NCBI RefSeq assembly: GCF_016808095.1
Contig: NC_068971.1
Location: forward strand, 8,320,501-8,384,500
Length of the DNA stretch: 64,000 nt
Direction: 5' to 3'
From: Vigna angularis
Taxonomy: Eukaryota; Streptophyta; Magnoliopsida; Fabales; Fabaceae
Each line of letters begins with the position of its first letter. Position 1 is the first letter of the stretch. The notes under the pieces were generated by a model. That model saw only the letters and a program-made list of their open reading frames with translations. It did not search any database and was not told the DNA's origin. Below, in pieces: positions 49,436 to 59,713 of the stretch. The translations under genes and the position numbers were made by a program.

Positions 49436-49612
49436 GTTAATCGATTAACAGAGGGTGTTAATCGATTAACGTTAATCGATTAACAGGTCCTGTTAATCGA
49501 TTAGCATACGTTACAGGCAGTAAATTCTGCCCAAAAATAGCCGTTGTAACGGCTATAAACGGTCATTTTTTAAATTTGAACGTTAGGGGGGTCCTTTTTC
49601 AGCCTATTTAAA
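49436..49612 (+). promoter_or_regulatory. Putative internal promoter for the env-like ORF
   Basis: The pol to env-like spacer holds four copies of the GTTAATCGATTAAC palindrome (49436-49505), then agccgtt/cggct motifs (about 49540-49565) and a TATA box TATTTAAA at 49605-49612. A pyrimidine-rich leader runs to the ATG at 49711. The same order (palindromes, GCCGTT, TATA, C/T-rich leader) occurs in the LTR at 43677-44030. The match in layout is seen directly; promoter function is inferred. Confidence 0.55.
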
Positions 49613-49710
49613 CCCATACCATCCCTCATTTTTACCCACTCACTTTACCCATCCCTCTACAACTCAAATTCACTTCATTTATTCTCTCAAAATCCAAATC
49701 TCTTGTTCTC

Positions 49711-50850
49711 ATGGCTGAACCATCAAGAAGAAGAAGAAGAAGAAGCTATGGATCGGAAAGCACACCTATTGCACGTGGTCCAAATATTCAAGGGTGGATT
49801 TCCGATGATGGAAAGCATGAAGAATATCTACAAATGTGGAAAGAATGCAAGATTCTTCGTCAAAAATTTGTAGATCTCAATTGGTTTACCACACATCAAT
49901 TTCAATTTTCTCAGCAATTGATTGAGCAAGGTGTCCAGCATCTACTGCAACTTCAAGGGAGTTACTATCCAGATTTGGTAAGAGTATTCTACTACAATCT
50001 AAAATCTCAAAACGGTATTATTTACACTCGTGTAAAAGGGATAGATATCATTCTGGATAATGACATTTGGACCAATGTTGCTCATCTTCCCATCTTAGAA
50101 AATACCATGCATGTGCCAAATGACTTTGGTGATTTTAACAAAATTTTGGCATATCGTTCTTTCATGCGCAACCCTCAACAGCCTCTACCAAATAGGCGAT
50201 ATCTTCTTGTAGGAAATCTTAGAATGGAGGAAAGGGTTCTTCATTATCTTATTGTATGGTTGTTGTGTCCAAGAGGCTCAAACCTAGCCCAATGCTTTGA
50301 AATTGATCTCATGATCATGTCTGCCATTACTCAAAATATCAAAATCAATTGGGTAGATCTTATCTCCGACACTATTGTCCGGGCAAAGAGGTATGATAGA
50401 AGTCATCTTCCATATCCCCTCCTTATTTCCTTAATATGTGTGTATAAAGGAGTTGATGTTACCGGAGAGAAACATCTCTCCGTCTTAAGAAGTCATGAAA
50501 TTGAGGAATCAGCTTTGCATCAAATGGGATTTATACGCCAAGGAAATATGTTTGTCCGTGCTGAAGATGATATTGCACCAGAAGATGATGCATCAGCTGA
50601 AGAAGATGAAGATATACCTATGCCTCATCCAACCAATGTTGCTGGACCATCCCATCCTCCCCAAGAATATAGTCTAGAGAGTATATCTAGACAAATTGCA
50701 GATATGGCTTCTATGCAGCAATCACGGATGGATGATATGATGGCTTATCATGCTCTTAGATATGATGCAATTGATAATCATCTTAAAGAGATTGATGACA
50801 AACTGGCAAAACTCTATGTACCTGTCAACACTCAATTTCGTCCGGATTGA
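49711..50850 (+). CDS. Sirevirus third ORF (env-like / plant transposon protein domain)
   Basis: 379 codons, intact. It starts with an Arg-rich patch (SRRRRRRSYGSES) that could act in nuclear localisation or RNA binding. The core (about residues 30-260), with YPDLVRVFYYNL and RVKGIDIILDNDIW, resembles the putative plant transposon protein domain (PF20167-like) found in extra ORFs of Sirevirus and Athila elements. An acidic linker (EDDIAPEDDASAEEDEDIP, about 287-305) precedes a predicted C-terminal coiled coil (about 322-372). I see no signal peptide or clear transmembrane anchor, so the traditional env-like label rests on position, not on membrane features. Function unknown. It lies 321 bp after pol, with its own TATA box. 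Confidence 0.75.
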   Translation: MAEPSRRRRRRSYGSESTPIARGPNIQGWISDDGKHEEYLQMWKECKILRQKFVDLNWFTTHQFQFSQQLIEQGVQHLLQLQGSYYPDLVRVFYYNLKSQNGIIYTRVKGIDIILDNDIWTNVAHLPILENTMHVPNDFGDFNKILAYRSFMRNPQQPLPNRRYLLVGNLRMEERVLHYLIVWLLCPRGSNLAQCFEIDLMIMSAITQNIKINWVDLISDTIVRAKRYDRSHLPYPLLISLICVYKGVDVTGEKHLSVLRSHEIEESALHQMGFIRQGNMFVRAEDDIAPEDDASAEEDEDIPMPHPTNVAGPSHPPQEYSLESISRQIADMASMQQSRMDDMMAYHALRYDAIDNHLKEIDDKLAKLYVPVNTQFRPD

Positions 50851-50964
50851 CTAAATATTTTTGTTTTATTGTATTCTCAAAAAATTAAAAAAATGTGTGT
50901 ATATAAAAAGAAAAAATATATAATAAAAAAATAAAATAAAATAAAATAAAAAAAAAAAAGAGAT

Positions 50965-51741
50965 GAAAACGTTCGTCCAAACAGTGACCGTTCGGTTCTC
51001 CCCACTGTTGCTGAAACCGTTCGTCCTTCAACACTGTTACTGTGGTCGCTCGTCCAAACAGTGACCGTTCGCCCAGAAGCGACTTCTTGAGCGTTCGGTC
51101 TTTCACTATTCGGCCGTTCGTTCATTCAACCTCTACGACGTTCGGTAACTCTCAGCTTTTAATCGTTCGTTCTTGATCATAACAGACGTTCGGCCAATCG
51201 GTCTCATGGACGTTCGACAATCATTGGATCGTTCGTCATATACCGTTCGTCCGTACCTGACCATTAGCGTTCGTCCTGCATCATTGGGCGTTCGCTTTTT
51301 CCTCTTCGGAACGTTCGTCCTCCATGTGCGTTCGGTTTATATTTGTCTTATGAGCGTTCGGTCATCACTTGAACGCTCGGTTTCTCACTTGAACGCTCGG
51401 TTTCTCACTTGAACGCTCGGTTTCACTTTTGAACGCTCGTCTCATACCGCCCCTTAGTGTTCGTCCCCTTTACCCTACATGCAAACGTTCGTCATTTCTC
51501 AGCCCAGCGTTCGTCTTTCACTGTAGCTTTAGGACGAGCGTTCGCGTTCGTTCTCAAGGATCGTTTGTCCTCTGCATGGCGCGACCGTTCGTCCTCTATT
51601 GACGTTCATCCTCATTTGTTCATACTCGACCGTTCGGCCATTCATTCCTTTTGGACGATCGTGCGGTTTTTCTTTGGTTGATCCTCTGAACGTTCGTTCT
51701 TGGCTACTGTTTGCGTTCGGCCATGTTTCACCTCGTGAGTG
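50965..51741. repeat. CGTTCG(T/G) motif array
   Basis: Dozens of CGTTCGTCC, CGTTCGGTC and GAACGCTCGG motifs, irregularly spaced, resuming at 54599-54690 after the nested solo LTR. The motif is the reverse complement of the GACGAACG array in the solo LTR at 34330-35235. Confidence 0.85.
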
Positions 51742-54593
51742 TGATGAAGGCTGTCGCGGCCCATCAAAAGTTGATTGCAGATATTAATGCAGTACAGTAT
51801 AACTAGGATTTGACTCCTAGGTCGTCTCTCAAGGATCAATTTATGTGTGGTTCAGTTTTAGATCTTAACACGAAGTGGGGGGGTTTGATTATTTTTTTAT
51901 TTGCAGAAAATTTAAATTTAAATTAAAATCAAAATTTAAAAACAGTTTTCAGAAATTAAAAGCTGAAATAAAATCAACATACTGTAAAAACGAAATTTAA
52001 AATGGTGCAGAAAACATAAATATAGTAAATCCTCAAAAATACAAAATACAGTAAAAACTAAAAGCAATAAATTCCGAAAATGGTAAAAACGAAATTTGAC
52101 TTTTGTAAACATTACAGGAAAACGAAAATCACTGGGCAGTAAAAAATAAACAGAGAAACTTAAATTGCAGTTGAAAATGTAAATTGGAAATGAAAACTGA
52201 CAGGATCAAACTTCAAAATAGGAAACATCTTGATGAAATGAGTTGAGCAGAAACGTGAAATACAACAATTTGAAGTGAATTGGAAAATGGCAGTGATGAG
52301 ATTAAAGATTTAAACTTCAAAAACAGAATTATAATTGACGCAGATGAAAATGAAAATTAAACATCAACTGAAAATGCAGACTGGAAAATTAAGATTCAGT
52401 ACATCATCAAACTGGAAAATGAAAATAAACCCAAAACCTCCCCAAGGGGGAGGGGGAAAAATGAACTCCAAACTACACTACTCCTACGCTACTGGAATCT
52501 GGCTCTCTACTGTCTACTCTTTTTCTTCTTTCCAAAGCTCCCTTTTATTATGGTAATAAGAACCGTGTCCGTGTTCTCTTTGACGGTCCAAAACAAAAAT
52601 GTAAGGCTCCTTCCTTTTGAAATTTTGTCATCACGTACTCCATGTGTGATTGTTGCCTTCTTTTCCGTCTCGTGTGCCCAACTTCTTCCAGTCTTCTTCA
52701 ATCCAAACAAGAGAAGAAGGACCCTCCACTTGTGCAGCTGTGTGAACAATGGAATTCCGTGAGCTGCTTCAAGGAATCCGTGACTTCCATGTGTATGGTT
52801 CCCACTTCCCATCAAAGAGTTGTTGTTCAAGAGCTCACCTCTTTTCTGGTCCAAGTCCGTGAGCGTTTTGCATGTGTAGAGGTGCTCCTTCTTTTCTCTT
52901 GTGTGGTTAGCACTCGAAGATTGAGGTATTGTGCCATACCTAATAATTCTTCTCAATCTCATCCTTTTCACGTTACTGCCATATGGAGCTGGAGTCTGAG
53001 TGCTTTGTCTCCCAATTTTCATAGAAAAGTGAAAAAGCATGTGGTGCTCTCCACTTTCTTCCAATTTGTTATCTGATTTGAGGGTCCCATGTGCATCTTT
53101 CTTTCTTTTAACAAATGTCCAATTCAGCAGTTTGGTTTGGACTTTTGCTCTTTTCTTCCAATTGCAAATTTTAAAAGAGACCAAATTCCTTTTTGGTTTG
53201 CTTTCCTGAATGCCGAGCACCTTCACGTGATGTTTCAGAATTTTGGCATCCTTTCCAATTGATTCTTTTCCATGTCATCATAGGACCAATTTATTCTCCA
53301 TGCTTTTCCACTTCACGTGATGTTTCAGAATTTTGGCATGTATTTCTCCTAGTACCAATTATTCTTCGCTGACCAAAAATCCACTTACATTTCTCTCTGG
53401 GTGAGATTCCTTTCTTAACTTTCATGTTGTCCATCACGTGCACATCCATTCTCTGAGCATCCCACTCATTCTCGGCTTCATCTTTTGTTGCTGGCCAGAC
53501 GTGTTGAAACTCATTCTCTTTTGCTTTGCTAGACGGAACTGGATGGTGGACGGTGCTGGACCAGGCCATGCTCTTCCTTCTGCTGAAAACGTGAAGCTCC
53601 TAGAAGCATGAATGGCTGGGATGTTGAAGCAGGAGCTGCTGCTACCAAAACTGGAACGCCACTTCTTCTTCTTGTTGGAACGTGACTGCTAATGGAAGTG
53701 GAGTGTTGCTGGTTGCTTCCACCATTTTGCAGCTGCTGGAACGTTGAAGGCCTTGCTTCCTCAACTGAACCGTGAGCTGCTGGAGTTGAGAAATGATGCT
53801 CCGTGAACTTCCTTTTGGTGATGGCTGCCGTGTGAATTGATGAGACTGGACCAGTTTTCTCTCCAAGCTACTGCACCAAGTGTGGGCCGTGTTGCTTTTC
53901 AGAACCGAGAGAGGCCCTCTTACGTGATGCTTCCAGCTCTTCAAAACTGCATGTGTTGGACCAAGGAGTTTGTTGTTCTTTTGCTCATGGCTGCACTTTC
54001 TTTCTTTACTTGTTGGATGGAAGGAATAATTGGCAGCTGGACGCTCATCCCAGTGGGTCGTGGCCGTGAGCTTTCAAAAAGAAAGATGCACATCAATAGT
54101 TTCTTAGATGACTTAGGTGAAGAAGTACATAGAAGCAGTTGTGGCATATTGGACCATGTGTCTACAGAAAAATTAATTGCATATTTCCAAAATAAAATCT
54201 TGGCTGCACATTAAAAATAAACCTCCTCTTTTTACTAATTGCCATTTCAGCCGAGAATCATCCAAGGCCATGCATACTTCTATTTTTTATTTTCACTCTC
54301 AAATAATTTACTAAAACCATTCAAACCGTGATACCATTCCAACTTAAAATCCAAGAGCTTCTAATTAATCGCTTCAAAAAGAAGTTAGTCCCACAAATTA
54401 TTATCCAATAATTTCCCTAGAATTAATAACGTAAATAATTAATCATAGATAATTCAAATTAATCAAAATAAGAATTACCGGTCAAATTAAGCACAATTAT
54501 GAAAAACGGGAAAATATCGGATGTTTAAACACAATTTCCTCATTAAATCCGGTACAATAGACTAAATGTAGTGAACCAAATATTGACTCATCA
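51742..54593 (-). mobile_element. Solo LTR (2852 bp), TSD gagtg, same family as 37831-40298
   Basis: Begins TGATGAAGGCTG and ends GACTCATCA, flanked by exact gagtg copies (51737-51741 and 54594-54598). A TATA-like AATAAAAGGG on the minus strand near 52545 suggests minus-strand orientation. It interrupts the CGTTCG array, so it is younger than that sequence. The minus-strand frame at 52507-53226 and the plus-strand frames at 52642-53076 and 53837-54214 have no domains and are treated as chance. Confidence 0.9.
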
Positions 54594-57500
54594 GAGTGCT
54601 CGGTATGAGCGTTCGTTCATTTAATATGAACGGACGTTCGTTTTCTGTTTGACCGAGCGTCCAAATAGTTGGTGGCTGCGTTTTAAATTTGTCTGAGCGT
54701 CAGTGAAGATTCCCACCGTCGACTGCCAAAAATGTCTGCCATGTGAAAGCTGCAGAAGGCATGGATCTTTGGAATTTAAAAGAGGGGTGAAACAGAGAAT
54801 ATTCCTGGCTAACACTTCCGTTTGTCTTCCACGAGCTCCCACATGACGCATCTGGAACGGCTGCCCTTGCAACTCTGTAATATCAGACTCCACTATCTTC
54901 ACCTCCCGCTGCCGCTACCCACGACTAACAGTCTGACAAGCCACTCGCAGTATGGGTTTATGCGTAAAAAAAGGGAGAAGAAGAGAATCACTTTGCTGGC
55001 ACTCCCACCTGAGTTTGTCTCCCACGAGCGCCCATCTGGCTCCTCTGTACTGATTTCGGTTAGCCTCTGAAAGGCAAGCAGCTCACCTTCAGCATGGGGA
55101 CCTGGAACAAAAAGAAAACAAGAGCGATCTTCATCAAAAACTATACTTTCATCCTTACACCTCACGGCCGCGGTCCAGGGGCACTGACTCCACCCTTCTC
55201 TCCTCTCATCTGTAACCATCCCAACCATTTTACCCCATTCATTTTCTAACCCCTTAACACGGGACCCATCATTTCTCTTCTCCTACTTCATTCACTAGCC
55301 AACAACTCACGGAGCCCCTTTCATCTTCTCCATTTTCATCTCCAACGCCCATGGCCGCCAACCCATCATCATCATTTATCCCCGCCAAGAAACTCATCTT
55401 CCATCAGCAACCACACACCTCTGGCCTCCATCTCCGCTGAGACTCACTGCTATATCCCTCCCTGTTCATCAACCCATCATCTTAATTTTCATTCACCAGA
55501 TATCAGGGCCGCTACCTAACTTCAAACTATCACCTCCGACACTCCATCACCTCCAACTCTTCCTCCCACACACTGCGATCATCATCAAACACACCGGTGG
55601 TCACCTCCAGCAAAAACATTAATCCTCACCCCTTCAAAAACATCTCACGGCCGAACTCCAAACTCCGGATAGATTTTCATCTCCAATACCTCACGGTCAA
55701 CACCATTTATCCTTATCCATATACCTCCAACACTGATCTCGAACACTTCCAGTTTCAACCATATCCGTATCCATGCATCCCGCCATTATCACACCATCCT
55801 AGATCATCATCGTTACCTCCCACCATACACCAACTGTGAAACTCCCTATCACTGTCTGCCTCCATCCACATCCCTATAGCACCTTCACAACCAATGTAAC
55901 AGTCACCTTTTTTTTTCGACCTCCCCCTCCACCGTGATCACTTCGCCACCTCAGATCTCCAATAACCGTCCCCACGCCACACACCCTTTTTCTTCATTCT
56001 CACAGACACCATCATTTCTAACAACAAAGAGACCGCTACAACACTCTATATTCAGAGGGTGGAGAGGATCTGGAGGAACAAGGGACATCACTCCAAAAGC
56101 TGGGGAAGGGCACCTTATCGAAAAAGGAAAGCCAGTCACGAGGAAGGAGAAGACATCGGACGCACGGGATTAGCAAAGAGTGAACCAAGCTTCAAGAGGT
56201 TAGTAATGCTTCCTACTCCTTGTTCTACTGAGTTTGGTTACTTGTCTTGGAATATGTTGGTTACGTTGCCTCTGAACTTTGTCTCTCTGTCATGTTGTTG
56301 TTAAGTTTGCATGGGTTGAGTTTGCATGTATTGCTGTTAAATAGATGTGTTGTGAATATTTGTATATGTCTGTTCTTACTGCACCCACGGCTATGAGGGC
56401 CAACGTCCATCTTCATCGCTGCCATATTGCCATCATCATCACTTCCGTTTCCATTACCGTTCCCACCTTGAACCTTTAACCCTCATACACAGCCAACTTC
56501 ATCACTTTCATATCCAATACTTCACGTCCGTTCTATACCTCTGACCCTTTTTCACTCATCTCCAACAACCGATGACCACGGCCTAATCCCGAACTTTATT
56601 CTCCATCATCCCCATCTTCATCCATACCTCAACATTCACCCGTTGTTACCAGGGAACCACCATTATCACACCAAACCTGCAAGAAATACAGGAGGCAACC
56701 CCACCCCTCTCACTACTCACCTGTATTCACTGGAAACCATCAGAAACCACCATTCAACCCAATCTCACCGTCCTCATCATCTCCTTCTACGTTCAACCTC
56801 CCTGCCACCACGACACACATTTTCTTCCTCCCCTCCAACCACGGCAGCTACCATCACCAGCCAACCTTCACCTCCCAACTTCATCTTTCCTTGTGCCCCA
56901 ATCACGGTGAACAAAGCATGGCCACTGTAAGCCACCACCGCGAGTCACTACTGGACTGACCCCCCACCTCAGCTCATCTGCAACCCAAACCCACTCCGCC
57001 TTCACCTCACCACGCACCACCACGTTAAAACTCTGCATGTAGCAGTCTCCATCGCAGCCTCATCCACCGCCACACAAACTCACCATTTCCTCCTCAATAT
57101 ATGCTTCTTCGTAACCCCATTCTCTTCCGCCATCTTCATCCCTTACCACGCGTCACTGCACCATCTCCAACCATCACCAATCTTCATTTTCATCTTTCCC
57201 TCATCTTCACCCGCGAACCCGCTGCCACCACTGCTGCTGCTACTCCGAAGTTGTTGTCGTTCTCACCCTCATCTCTGCATGCAACCGCCGCTGTCATCAC
57301 CAATCTAAAGCCGCCACCTTCTTCAACTTCGCTGCTGCGTCGCGCTGTCGCTGCCGTCTTCCTCGCCACAACCGCATCGACACTACTCCTGCCGCCGCTA
57401 ACCACCGTAGTTGCCGCCACCGTTGACCCCAAAACGCCATACATAACACCATTAACCCCTGGGATCAGTACTTGCACCGTGCCGGTTTGAAGAAAGAGTT

Positions 57501-57742
57501 GAGGTGGTTGCCGTGAAGGAAGAAGAAAGGCTCTCCCTTTGCCCTATCTTCAATCAGAAAACCACCCATTTGAAAGCTGAAGAAAAATTCGTGGACCTTA
57601 GCCCAATCTGATTTGTTGAAGAAAAAACCGAGATTTGGGGCTTGGGTCATTTCCTTTCTTACACCCCAATATTCCGTATGCACCTCTTTCATTTGGGCTT
57701 AAGCTTTTCTGCCAGCAAATAAAAAAAATATCTTCCCCTTGG

Positions 57743-57812
57743 CACCCCCATATTTCACCTGCACACCCCCATTTTTCACCTGCACACCCCATATTTCACT
57801 CACGCACCCCCT
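57743..57812. repeat. Short tandem repeat CACCCCCATATTTCACCTG
   Basis: About three and a half copies of a roughly 20-bp unit within the Ogre LTR region. Confidence 0.85.
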
Positions 57813-58026
57813 GTCCTTACCCTTGGGCTCAGACCCATGATAAAAAAAAAAGATGATAAAAAACAAAAGTTTTCTCTTTGTAACCCCTTGTATTGTAACT
57901 CCTTGTTTTATTATGTATATAGTAAACTTATTTGTGCTGTTTTGCATAACAATTATAAAAATTATAAAAATTGTAAATAATAAAAAATATATATAAAACT
58001 TTAAAAAAACATTTAATGTAATAAAT

Positions 58027-58366
58027 CGGTATGAGTACTCGTGCGATCGTACGCATCAGCCTAGTACTTATTGCCCAAATATAAAATAAATAAAAAGCCG
58101 TGTGAGTGCTCGTGCGATCGTACGCATCAGCCTAGTACTCATTACGCAAAACAATAAAAAGAGAAAGCCGTGTGAGTGCTCGTGCAATCGTACGCATCAG
58201 CCTAGTACTCATTACGCAAAACAATAAAAAGAGAAAGCCGTGTGAGTGCTCGTGCGATCGTACGCATCAGCCTAGTACTCATTACGCAAAACAATAAAAA
58301 GAGAAAGCCGTGTGAGTGCTCGTGCGATCGTACGCATGAGCCTAGTACTCATTACGCAAAAAATAT
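58027..58366. repeat. 70-bp tandem repeat, about five copies, in the Ogre LTR
   Basis: Units start GCCGTGTGAGTGCTCGTGC at 58097, 58167, 58237 and 58307 (70 bp apart), preceded by one diverged copy from 58027. Each contains the CG-rich core GCGATCGTACGCAT and ends in an A-rich stretch. The frame at 58242-58475 translates this repeat. Confidence 0.93.
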
Positions 58367-58995
58367 AAATATTACAACAAAAATACCAAAAAATATAAAA
58401 ATCCTCAAAAACCAAAAACATCAACATTTTCAAACTACAAACAATATCGCCTTGCCAGAACTACGTGATCCTTGATTCTCCATCAAAAGTGGAGATACGT
58501 AGGAGCAAGGCCAGTCCTTGTCAGGCTCACTTTCCCAAAAATCCAAATTATCCATAACAAGTTTCCAAGCAATTTCCAAACAATTTCCTCAAATAGTTTC
58601 TAAAAGAACTACGTAACCCTGATTTCTCACATGAGAATACGTAGGAGCAAGGTCAATCCTTGTCGGGCCCCAAAAAGCTAAAAAATATTGTTTGTTTCTT
58701 TAGAGTTTTATTTAAAGGGAATGTTAAACACTTTGAAAACCACATCAACATTCGCGCATTTAGTTAAAGGTACTGCCTTAGGGCAGGCGTTGTAGGGTGA
58801 TGATACCTTCCCTACACGTAACCGACTCCCGAACCAAGAATCTGGTTCAATTTGACCATGCCTTATCATTTTATGGTTTTTCCGTAGTTTTCCAGAATAA
58901 ACTATGGTGGCGACTCCAAAATCTCTTTTTCAAAATTAATATTTAATCTTTTTTTTATTGGATCGTCGTCCCGTCGCGATTCCGGTTGCGACAGA

Positions 58996-59013
58996 TGGCG
59001 ACTCCACTGGGGA
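58996..59013 (+). promoter_or_regulatory. Primer binding site (tRNA-Arg type, Ogre)
   Basis: TGGCGACTCCACTGGGGA, two bases after the LTR end. This is the tRNA-Arg-type PBS used by Ogre elements (family knowledge) and fixes plus orientation. Confidence 0.85.
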
Positions 59014-59713
59014 CTTACCAGAGAGTCAGGCCATTTAATTAGATGTGCGAATTCAATGTGGTTTTTCTTTGTGTTTTTCTTCCCTTTCTTTTTCTTTATC
59101 TTTGTTGGATATTTGTCATTATTGTATATATGTTCTTTTGATTATATTGAACCCTAGGATAGAAAACATGTTATATCTGCCTGGGAATTTTCTGGTTGTT
59201 TTGCAGGTGAGGGTTTGGGGTGTACAATTGCATTCTCCCTTCACACACACACATTATATGCATATCATGAGTAAGGCCCTATACCCGGGTCTGAGCGCAA
59301 CTTAGAAATAAAGGGGTTGTGTAGCGGTGTCACTCTGGGATGTACTTCCTGTTTGGCTATCGTGAGAACCCCAGCCAGAGTCTGTTCTTTTCATTTGTGT
59401 CTCCACACCTAGTTGATTACTCTGACTGTTGTGGAGAAACAGTGAAAAGAGCCATAGCTCTGGTGGCCTGATTTAAGCATTAGGAAGCTATCCTTGTGAG
59501 TGCATATATTTGGCCTTAGAACTTCAGTCATCCAACCTTTGATAAGGCACAAAAGGGAGAAATGTGTATTCCTCTAACCCTCATACTGTTCATTCCATTT
59601 TCAAAAAAAAAATAATAAATAAATAAATCATAATGTCTTTGCATTCTCGTGTTGTGCATGCTTTTTGTTAATCATTTTATTTTACCTCACTTTAACATGC
59701 ATCATTCGGTAAC
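59014..59713 (+). other. Ogre untranslated leader
   Basis: Sequence between PBS and ORF1; the small frame at 59045-59305 has no domain. Confidence 0.6.

Larger units (their letters stand above)
43326..50890 (+). mobile_element. Sirevirus (SIRE/Maximus-type Ty1/copia) with env-like ORF, 3' LTR not in window
   Basis: Contains a 5' LTR (43326-44576), PBS, gag, pol and a third ORF downstream of pol. Gene order and the extra ORF define the Sirevirus lineage (family knowledge). It inserted into the Tnt1-like Copia element; its candidate 5' target copy is caaaa at 43321-43325. After the third ORF comes an A-rich stretch, then unrelated CGTTCG-rich sequence, so the 3' LTR has been displaced, probably by the Ogre insertion. 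Two in-frame stops in pol make it non-autonomous. Confidence 0.82.
50891..58993 (+). mobile_element. Ogre/Tat-lineage 5' LTR region, interrupted by a solo LTR
   Basis: The right end is firm: ..TTGCGACA at 58993, followed two bases later by the PBS at 58996. The last kilobase has hallmarks of Ogre LTRs: paired ACTACGT..ATACGTAGGAGCAAGG blocks (about 58459-58660) and CTTCCCTACACGTAACCGACTCCCGAA near 58809. The left end is not resolved. CGTTCG-rich sequence on both sides of the nested solo LTR (50965-51741 and 54599-54700) may be the LTR start, which would make the LTR about 5.2 kb without the insert. Alternatively the LTR may begin nearer 54.7 kb. Open frames in 54.6-57.9 kb are Pro/Ser/Thr-rich and not supported as genes. 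Confidence 0.6.

Noticed and set aside
52507..53226. 239-residue minus-strand ORF
   Set aside because: It lies wholly inside a solo LTR, overlaps open frames on the other strand and has no recognisable domain.
57101..57490. Ala/Thr/Pro-rich ORFs on both strands
   Set aside because: Caused by a C/G-rich CCACC-type composition in the Ogre LTR region.
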